Shown here piece after piece: positions 57,189 to 64,000 of a stretch of 64,000 bases of DNA. The DNA is taken from the NCBI GenBank assembly GCA_964016985.1, contig OZ024823.1, positions 134,808,112 through 134,872,111 of the forward strand, given 5' to 3'. The notes beneath the pieces are model-generated. The model was not told the DNA's origin. It did not search any database and was given only the letters and a program-made list of their open reading frames with translations. The position numbers were made by a program, and so were the translations under genes. Origin of the DNA: Anodontia alba. Its lineage: Eukaryota > Mollusca > Bivalvia > Lucinida > Lucinidae. Position 1 is the first letter of the stretch. The number at the start of each line of letters is the position of its first letter.

Positions 57189-57550
57189 TTAAAGGCTCCA
57201 TATCCCTCAGAAATAGGCATTTTTTATCCAAGAAAGATTTAATAAATTAATATATAGTATCAATATGATCATAAAATGCAGCATCTGACAGCCTGTAAAA
57301 TTTCAGTTAGTCTCTCGTTTTTGAACTGAATCAAAAATGAAATGATTTTTTATCATATATTTGAATTAATGTTGGCAACATTAATTCAGAGATACGATAA
57401 AAAATCATTTCATTTCAAGAACGAGAGACTAACTGAAATTTTACAGGCTGTCAGGTGCCACATTTTATGATTGTATTAATACCATGTATCAATTTATTAA
57501 ACCTTTCTTGGACAATAAAATGTCTATTTTTGAGGGATATGGTGCCTTAA
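57189..57550. repeat. Foldback element, about 360 nt
   Basis: Arms of about 170 nt: 'aaggctccatatccctcaga' ... 'gagggatatggtgcctt', inner 'cagttagtctctcgtttttg' and complement, centre 'attaatgttggcaacattaat'. Confidence 0.9.
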
Positions 57551-57639
57551 GGACAAATAAAGAAATGAGGAAATTTGTCCGAATATTTAGTGTACGAACA
57601 ATAGTGTCTTATTTTGGCGCAGCTTTTCCGAATATTTAG

Positions 57640-57715
57640 TGGGCGCACAGTAGTGTCTTATTTACGCACAGTAGTGTCTTATTTACGCACAGTAGTGTCT
57701 TATTTTGGCGCAGCT
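57640..57715. repeat. Short tandem repeat, 22-nt unit
   Basis: 'gcacagtagtgtcttattta' type unit repeated three times, directly beside the donor of EGF exon 2. Confidence 0.88.
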
Positions 57716-57718
57716 TAC

Positions 57719-57838
57719 CTGTTTCACATATAATTCCAGTAAATCCCGCTGAGCAGGTACAAGTGAAATTATCCCCCGACTCAGAGCAGTCGCCTCCATT
57801 CAAACAGGGGCTTGGATTACACGGAGAGGGAAGGATTT
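57719..57838 (-). CDS. EGF exon 2 (non-calcium type)
   Basis: 120-nt exon, acceptor TTTAG, donor GTAAGC. It reads ILPSPCNPSPCLNGGDC, then CTCSAGFTGIICETG. All six cysteines are present. The C5-x-x-G-x-T-G-x-x-C6 pattern is an EOGT (O-GlcNAc) consensus. Its donor abuts a short tandem repeat (57640-57715), so the intron just downstream has been remodelled close to the splice site. Confidence 0.85.
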
Positions 57839-57849
57839 CTAAACAGACA

Positions 57850-58515
57850 AAACAAATCATTATTAGCACCAGATAAGCGCGGGTAACCAGATAAAAAAAA
57901 GGTTATTTTTCAAAAAAAAAAACAAACAAAAAACATGTTGTAGGTACTTGCGCTTATGTCCGTAGGTCATGGTACCTATTAGAAGTACCTCAACGAGTGC
58001 CACGTAATTCGCAAAAAATCACCTACTTGCTGTCTACTCAAATTACCTAGTGAATACTGAAAACAACTAGTCCTTCCAAACAGGAAACAACCTTAAGAAA
58101 TATGCGACTACCTCTGACAGATCAGCCTGCTCAAACGTCCAGTCTCATCAGTCTGATCACAGAATAAGCTATCATAATGTGTTGTCCATCAATATTCTTT
58201 TAGCGAATGGCGTAGACCCTGATCAAACTGGATCTACACGGACCGTATATATCACAGGGTCGTTTTCTGTTTGGTGAAATTCATTGACCCTTTTGTGCTA
58301 ACATAAACATGGTTAGAAAAAGGCAATTAAAGGCTGCCCTTGAAAACAAATTATACATATAAAAAGATAACTCCGTAAAAACTTGAAGAAATTTGCCCAT
58401 TTGCAATCCCAAACCAGATCTCCTCAATATTAATGCACATACCAAGTGAAAATTTATTGATGTTTTCTCAAGTTATCATCCGGAAATGAAAAAAAGAAAA
58501 ACAAACAAAAAAAAA
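57850..58515. other. Intron sequence, no exon seen
   Basis: Contains A-rich tracts and a partial hairpin repeat around 58100-58260. Confidence 0.5.
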
Positions 58516-58719
58516 AAAAACGGACGGACGGACGTACGACTGACGGATGGACGGACAGACACACAGACGTCCAAATGAAACCATAATACCCCGCCACTAT
58601 CGTGTGGCGGGGTATAATGAAGAAAATCGGAGTCTCTGTTTCGTTGAGATGCTTGTCATGACAGCATTGTGGTTTGTGGGGCAACATACTCCCGTAAGCA
58701 CATTTATCTTCTGCGCAAA

Positions 58720-58998
58720 CATTACGAAAACATACCTATTCTGTAGAAAATTTCACCGCCAAAACAACTGAAAATTTTCAGATAAAAAACTCTGATATTT
58801 TCCTATATTTGCTCAAGACATAGGTTGTGGGTACTCGTTAGAACCGCCTCGGCGAGGCGGTTCTAACGAGTACCCACAATCTATGTTTTTGAGCAGAAAT
58901 AAGAAAAATAATGTATACCCTGTAAACCCCAGTTTTACTATATAAATGTGGGGTTTAAGGGGGTGAGGTCAAAATTTTATAGGCTTGTTTTCGTGATG
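58720..58998. mobile_element. MITE family 'CATTACGAAAACACGCC', copy 6
   Basis: 'cattacgaaaacatacctat' to 'ataggcttgttttcgtgatg', centre 'gaaccgcctcggcgaggcgg'. The arms of the central palindrome match perfectly over about 27 nt each. Confidence 0.9.
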
Positions 58999-59629
58999 CT
59001 GATTTTCCCATATCTGGCCCGTACTTGTCTGAGAGACATAGGTCACTCTACAGATGTATATGTTTTCTGTATACTCCACTAATAGGGCCAATAGAGTGTG
59101 TAACGCAATGGAATATGTGTCTTTAAGCGAAAAACGATTTTCCAAGATAAAATTTTAGGTTCAATGATACCAAGGAAAATAAGACAGTCCTTCACTTTCC
59201 ACAGTGTAAACATTAGCATCAGCCCTCTGAGTTCAGATCAGATTACTATGGCAATAAATTCTCTGCTTCTCACCAATTAATAGTTTTCTTTTCTTATCAG
59301 CTCGAGATGTTAAATCATCAATCTTAGCATGACAGAGTCCAGTACCACAAATGTATATACCGGTATTTACTGCAGAGATACATCTGAATATCTCTATTCT
59401 TTGTTTGAATAAAAAAAATACAATACACTATTTTCGAATAAATGAGTTTTATAGTAATTATAACACACAGAAAACACATAATAGCAGGAAAAAATCCAGT
59501 GAATTTTCAAAAACAAGATAGACAGCCAATTATCAAGCACAGAAAGGGATCCTTGATAGGTAAAATGATTTGGTGATTTGTTCTCCATGTAAATAAATCT
59601 AAATGAATAATATACAACCTTATTAAAAT

Positions 59630-59651
59630 AATCTCTCTCTCTCTCTCTCTC
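59630..59651. repeat. (TC)n microsatellite
   Basis: Eleven TC units. Confidence 0.93.
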
Positions 59652-59699
59652 GTGATGGTTGGGTGTGGATGAGTGAGTCGCAGTGATATGTCCTAAGTT

Positions 59700-60185
59700 A
59701 TCTTTTCATGCTCCCCGAAGGGAGAGTATAAAGTCGCTGCCTTGTCCGTCCATCCGTCCGTCCGTCACACTTTTGTCCGGAGCATATCTCTAAAAGTATT
59801 CAAGATAATTTAATGAAACATGATAAACTGATAGGGGGCCCTGAGGGAAATCAAAGAATGTAAGACCCATAACCTTGTCACCAGTATTTACAGAGTTACT
59901 CCCTTTTTTTTTTCAATAAAGAGATTGTCCGGAGCATGTCTCTGAAAGTATAAATGGGAATTAAATGAAACTTAATACATTGATAGACAGCCATCAGAGG
60001 AAGTGCAGAGTGTAAGAACCGTAACAGTGTCAAAAGTAATTACAGAGTTGTTTCCCTTTCTACTTTTTGCTTGTCCGGAACATATCTCTAAAAGTATTGA
60101 AGATAAATAAACTTGATACACTGATAGAGGGCCATGAGGGAAATTGAAGAATGCAAGAACCATAACCCTGTTACCAGTATTTACA
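59700..60185. repeat. GTCCGTCCGTC-headed array, about 150-nt unit
   Basis: Head 'ccgtccatccgtccgtccgt', then three units with 'gtccggagcatatctctaaa', 'tgatagggggccctgaggga' and 'accagtatttacagagttac'. Confidence 0.8.
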
Positions 60186-61934
60186 GTGTTACTGAGTTAT
60201 GGCCCTTTGAAAATATGGATAAAATATTGTCAGCAAAGTATCTCAAAAACTATTGAAGCAAGAGCCTTGAAATCTTTGTAACTTCGGGCATTTTTACATT
60301 GCATGCTTTTTGATGCATGGCATAAAACTTTTGAACCATGCATACTAGGATTTTGAAATTTCATATACGATTCCTCATGAAAAAATAGCCGGCACATTAT
60401 TATTGTCCCATCAGGATTATGCCCCTTTACTGAGCTATGGCCCTTTGAAAATATATGGATGAAATCTTGTCAGCAAAATATCTCAAGAAGTATTCAAGCA
60501 AGAGCCTTGAAACCTGGTGAGTAGATTAGTATTGATGAGTAGATGACCTGATTAACTTTTGAATAAATTGTGAAAAATACTTCATGAGTTATGGCCCTTT
60601 GTAGTTTTGGGCATTTTTACATTGCATGCTTTTTAATGCATAGCATAACTTATGAACCGTGCCAAGTGGCATATAAGAAGCTTCTTATATGCCACTTGAC
60701 CGTGTATGCTAGGGTTTTGAAATTTCTTATATGGATTCCTCATGAAAAAATAACTGGTGCATTTTTTTTCATATCCAGAATATGCCCCTTTCCTGAGTTA
60801 TGGCCCTTTGAAGCTGACATATATTTTTTCCATCAGAATTATGCCCCTTCTCTGAGTTATGCCCCTTTGAAAAAATATGGATTAAATCTTGGCAGCAAAA
60901 TATCTCAAAAACTGTTGAAGCTAGAGCCTTGAAATCTGGTGAATAGATTAGAATTAATGAATAGAAGACCTGATTAATTCTTTAATAAATTCTGACAATT
61001 ACTTCATGAGTTATGGCTCTTTGTAACTTTGGGCATTTTTACATTGCATGAGTTTTGATGCGTAGCTTAACTTTTGAACCGTGCATGCTAGGGTTTTGAA
61101 ATTTCATATATGGATTTCTTATGAAAAAATAGCTGGAACATATTTTTTCTCATCCAGAATACCCCTTTCCTGAGTTATGGGCCTTTGAAAAATATGGATT
61201 AAATCGTCTCAGCAAATATCGAAAATCATTCAAGTTAGAGCCTGAAACCTTGTGAATTAGACTGGTAGTGATGAGTAGATGACTTGATTAACTTTTGAAT
61301 AAATTTTGAAAAATACTTATGAGTTATGGCCCTTTATAACATTGGGCATTTTACATTGCAGGCCTTTTTGATGCATAGCAGAGCATCTGAGCCAGTCAAA
61401 CTTTGGTTTTGAAATTTCATATTTGGATTCCTTATGAAAAAAATCTCGGCAGCAAAGTATCTCAAAAACTATTTAAGCTAGAGCCTTGAAACCTAGTGAA
61501 TAGACTGGTCGTGATAAGTATATGACCTTATTAACTTTTGAATAAATTCTAAACAATACTTCATAAGTAATAGCCCTTTGTAACTTAGAGCATTTTTACA
61601 TTGCATGCTTTTTGATGCGTAGCATAACTTTTGACCGTGCATGCTAGGGATTTGAAAATAAATGTATGGATTCCTCATGAATAAATAGTTTACACAGATT
61701 TTTTTTCCAATCAGTATTATGCCCCTTTACTGCGCTATTGCCCTATGAAAATATATGGATGAAATTTTGTCAGCAAAATATCTCCAAAACCATTCAAGGT
61801 AGAGCCATGAAACACGATGAACAGATTGGTAGTGATGAGCAGATGACCTGATTAACTTTTAGATAAATTCTGAAAAAAAAAAAAACACTTTATGAGTTAT
61901 GGCCCTTTATAACTTTGTGCATTTTACATTGCAT

Positions 61935-61970
<36 letters not shown>

Positions 61971-62090
61971 TTATGCATAGTATAACTTTTGAGCTGTGTA
62001 TGCCATGGTTTTAAAATTTCTTATACTGATTCCTTTTGAAAAATAGGTGACACATATTTTTTTCTCATCAGGATTATGCCCCTTTTCTGA
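60186..62090. repeat. Tandem array based on 'gagttatggccctttg'
   Basis: About six units of 240-420 nt, each with 'tctcaaaaactattgaagc'-like text (60241, 60481, 60902, about 61225, 61450, 61781), 'gcatttttacattgcatgct' and 'attatgccccttt'. Common bivalve-type repeat; continues the head at 59700. A T run of about 33 lies at 61936-61969. Confidence 0.82.
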
Positions 62091-62204
62091 TGACAAAGCG
62101 TGACATTTTGATAGTCTGTTGAATGCATTCTCCTGTTGACATTACTTGGACAAGTCTGTGCTATATAAAAGGAATTCTATTTCTATAAAAAATGCATTGT
62201 TTAA

Positions 62205-62390
62205 ACGAACCAGTATGACATTTTTCATATTCTACTAAAATACAGAATGTCGGTACTTATTAGAACCGCCTCGACCTCCTCACGGAAGATCCACACTTTA
62301 TGTTTTAGGGCAGAAATACGAAAGCAATATATGCACACCACTGTCCATTCCAGTTTTACTTTATATATTAGTGAGTAAGAGGAGGTCTTA
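62205..62390. mobile_element. Degraded MITE family copy 7
   Basis: Keeps 'ggtacttattagaaccgcct', 'ctttatgttttagggcagaa' and 'ccagttttactttatatatt' in the family order; ends are eroded. Confidence 0.65.
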
Positions 62391-62394
62391 ATCC

Positions 62395-63400
62395 TTAAAT
62401 TAGGCCTGACTTTTCATGTGAATGGTCTGCAGGGCCTGCACATGAAAAGTTAGGCCTTATTTTCAACGAAAAAATAAGGAAAAAAATAAATAAATGTCGT
62501 GATGTATTGCCAACCTGATTTGTACCTGGAAAAAGTTTGCCATAATTTATCTATACCCGGGACAAGCAATTCATATAATTCACTTGTTTAGCCAGCAAAG
62601 ACTCAGATCAGCCTGCGCATCCATGCTGATCAAAGTAATCGCTGTGCGCTCTTTTGATAGCTAAGGACCATGTGCTCCCTCATTTTGCTAGCTAAGATTA
62701 TGATCAGACTGGGTGGCTGCACAGACTGATCTGAGACTTCCCTGGGCGCACATGTAAACTGTAGGCATTGCTAAGCCCTGCTGGCTAAATTATAGTTAAC
62801 CCTTGTCATGCTGAATAAATTAAGATACCAGGTCCACTTCTAATTTCCAGCCAGTCAGTTTACTTGATAAGCCAGCTGATCTGGATCTACACCGTTTGTT
62901 AAGACAGGGCATGTCGTGCTCAGCAAGAGAAGGGTTAATACATGCATTCATCTCAAGTATTCACTATTTTCTGTACCCTGGAAATTAAATTGCTCCCACC
63001 TGGCATTTCTGATTTATGGTTTGCTGCAAGAAAATGGAATATAATACACTATCACTTAAAATGTTTAAACAATCAGACTAATCTCTTGTGGTTTCATCAG
63101 ATGAATACAGAATGTTGACCTTCCAGGTCAAGGAAGTTGTGCTGTGGAGTGTGTAGGACTGAAGAATTAAAACTGCACTCTGATGAAGTCTCGTACGGGG
63201 AGACTTTTTACGGTCTCCACATGACACTTAACACCAGCTGCAGTGAAATCTAACAATATAAAGGACAAAGAACACATATAGAAGAACGATATTTGAAGTT
63301 TCGTGTTCGTTGAGATGCTTCATAAGAAAGCCTTGTAGTTTGCAGAGCAGCATTCGCACCGGCTTAACCCTTGTCCTGCTGAACCCGGATATACCCTGCC
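62395..63400. other. Intron between EGF exons 1 and 2, upstream part
   Basis: A small foldback 'aggcctgacttttcatgtga' (62403-62455), a hairpin repeat (62590-62750) and a copy of the 'ggagactttttacggtctcc' repeat (63195-63330). No exon found. Confidence 0.55.
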
Positions 63401-63401
63401 T

Positions 63402-63474
63402 TTGCAAACAGTGTAGATCCAGATCAGTTAGCTTCTGAAGAAGCCAGCTGATCTGGATCTGCACTGTTTGCCAT
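63402..63474. repeat. GATC-type foldback
   Basis: 'gcaaacagtgtagatccaga' / 'tctggatctgcactgtttgc' with loop 'tagcttctgaagaagccagct'-like arms. Near-perfect; lies 210 nt from EGF exon 1. Confidence 0.85.
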
Positions 63475-63685
63475 TTAGTATTTGAATTTATAGCAAAAAT
63501 CCAGATCAATTAATCCGATAGGCTGAAAACTAGAAGTCGGCGTGGCATCTTAATTTATTCAGCAGGACAAGGGTTAAAAGGAATTTGATTTTCCATGATA
63601 CTAGAATGGGTTCAATTGTCCCTAGGAAAAAAAAGAAAGTCTGATTCTGCTACCAAACAGAACTTCTATTGTAATGGCTGCTTAC

Positions 63686-63793
63686 CTGTTTCACAAGTGG
63701 CACCTGTGAACATGTCCGTACAATCGCATATGGTGGTACTACCCACCCATTTACACACACCATCATTCTGACACGGATTTGGGTCACACGGAT
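63686..63793 (-). CDS. EGF exon 1 of those visible (most N-terminal)
   Basis: 108-nt exon, acceptor AAAACAG, donor GTAAGC. It encodes one EGF domain starting DPCDPNPCQNDGVC and ending in DCTDMFTGATCETG, with all six cysteines. The start lacks the D-x-D-E-C calcium motif, and no O-glycosylation consensus is evident. Together with the next exon it is a different EGF subtype from the downstream array. The upstream exons of the gene are outside the window. Confidence 0.8.
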
Positions 63794-64000
63794 CTGTTTT
63801 AAAATAAACAAGAGATGTGTAAGCCACAACAAGCACTAAATTTACTGAAATTATTAGTGAGTTTTACTTTTAATTTTAATTCGGAGTTTTACGGCACAGT
63901 CACCACTGCTAAGGTCATACTGAGCCGGTCAATTAATATACTCGTACTATTCCTGGATAGATATTGTTTTCTAAGCAGTTAACCAATACTTTGTGCACAT

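Larger units (their letters stand above)
15177..63793 (-). other. Gene span: multi-EGF type I membrane protein, 3' part (22 EGF exons + membrane exon)
   Basis: The exons listed below share one strand, one phase (1-1) and consistent AG/GT borders. Every EGF exon is a multiple of three long, so all 23 join in frame into roughly 900 residues and duplication or loss of an exon never shifts the frame. The protein reads: two EGF domains without a calcium-binding start, 20 EGF domains that nearly all start D-(I/V)-D/N-E-C, then a short linker, one membrane helix and a basic cytoplasmic tail of about 36 residues. Signal peptide and first exons lie beyond the right edge. Such architecture occurs in Notch-like, fibropellin-like and other adhesion or receptor proteins. 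The tail has no Notch ankyrin region and no Crumbs-type ERLI end, so I give no name. Role in cell-surface recognition is inference. Confidence 0.85.

Noticed and set aside
57640..57715. Regularly spaced short repeats considered as a CRISPR-like array
   Set aside because: Only three direct copies with no unique spacers, in a eukaryotic intron.

Overview
The window is eukaryotic: AT-rich, with very small coding exons separated by long repeat-filled introns, many microsatellites, foldback and MITE-like elements, a tRNA-derived SINE and Penelope-like retroelements. The repeat vocabulary (the GAGGGTCAAGATGGCCCAG-type element, arrays built on 'GAGTTATGGCCCTTTG', and GTCCGTCCGTC-headed repeats) is what I associate with bivalve molluscs. 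A clam is the best guess; this is inference.

One gene dominates. It runs on the minus strand from beyond the right edge (first visible exon 63686-63793) to a terminal exon at 15177-15391. I can place 22 single-domain EGF exons, all phase 1-1, and a last exon with a membrane span and a short basic tail. The product is a type I membrane protein with a long EGF stalk. From about 21 to 54 kb the exons alternate between two types: A ('FPCLHDGVC...CQEGWSGDNC') and B ('SPCLHSGNC...CIPEWSGTNC'). The array grew by tandem duplication of an A+B block of about 2.4 kb that already carried a dead Penelope-like fragment in its B-to-A intron. Three blocks still carry a long copy of that fragment and a fourth keeps a remnant.

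The most interesting object is a younger retroelement at 30004-34728 (minus strand) inside this array. It is a Penelope-like element with permuted domains: an N-terminal GIY-YIG endonuclease, a CxC linker, then reverse transcriptase, as in the Naiad clade. Its reading frame is broken by five in-frame UGA codons, at least four at positions where relatives carry cysteine, including a zinc-ligand cysteine of the endonuclease and the first cysteine of the CxC motif. A SECIS-like stem-loop (AUGA ... AAAA ... UGAC) follows the UAA stop and is conserved in a second, 5'-truncated copy at 36924-38398. This matches the known report of multi-selenocysteine Naiads in clams. The copy also has four indels, so it is probably dead.

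Layout: 1-300 retroelement end; 374-598 foldback; 1296-3484 L1-like LINE remnant (minus); 3.5-15.1 kb no recognisable gene, with MITEs, hairpins, a hammerhead-like motif and a SINE; 15.2-24.2 kb last exons of the EGF gene; 24.0-40.0 kb tandem A/B blocks with the two young retroelement insertions; 41.2-54.95 kb more diverged A/B exons; 57.7 and 63.7 kb two non-calcium-type EGF exons; 59.7-62.1 kb simple and tandem arrays within an intron.
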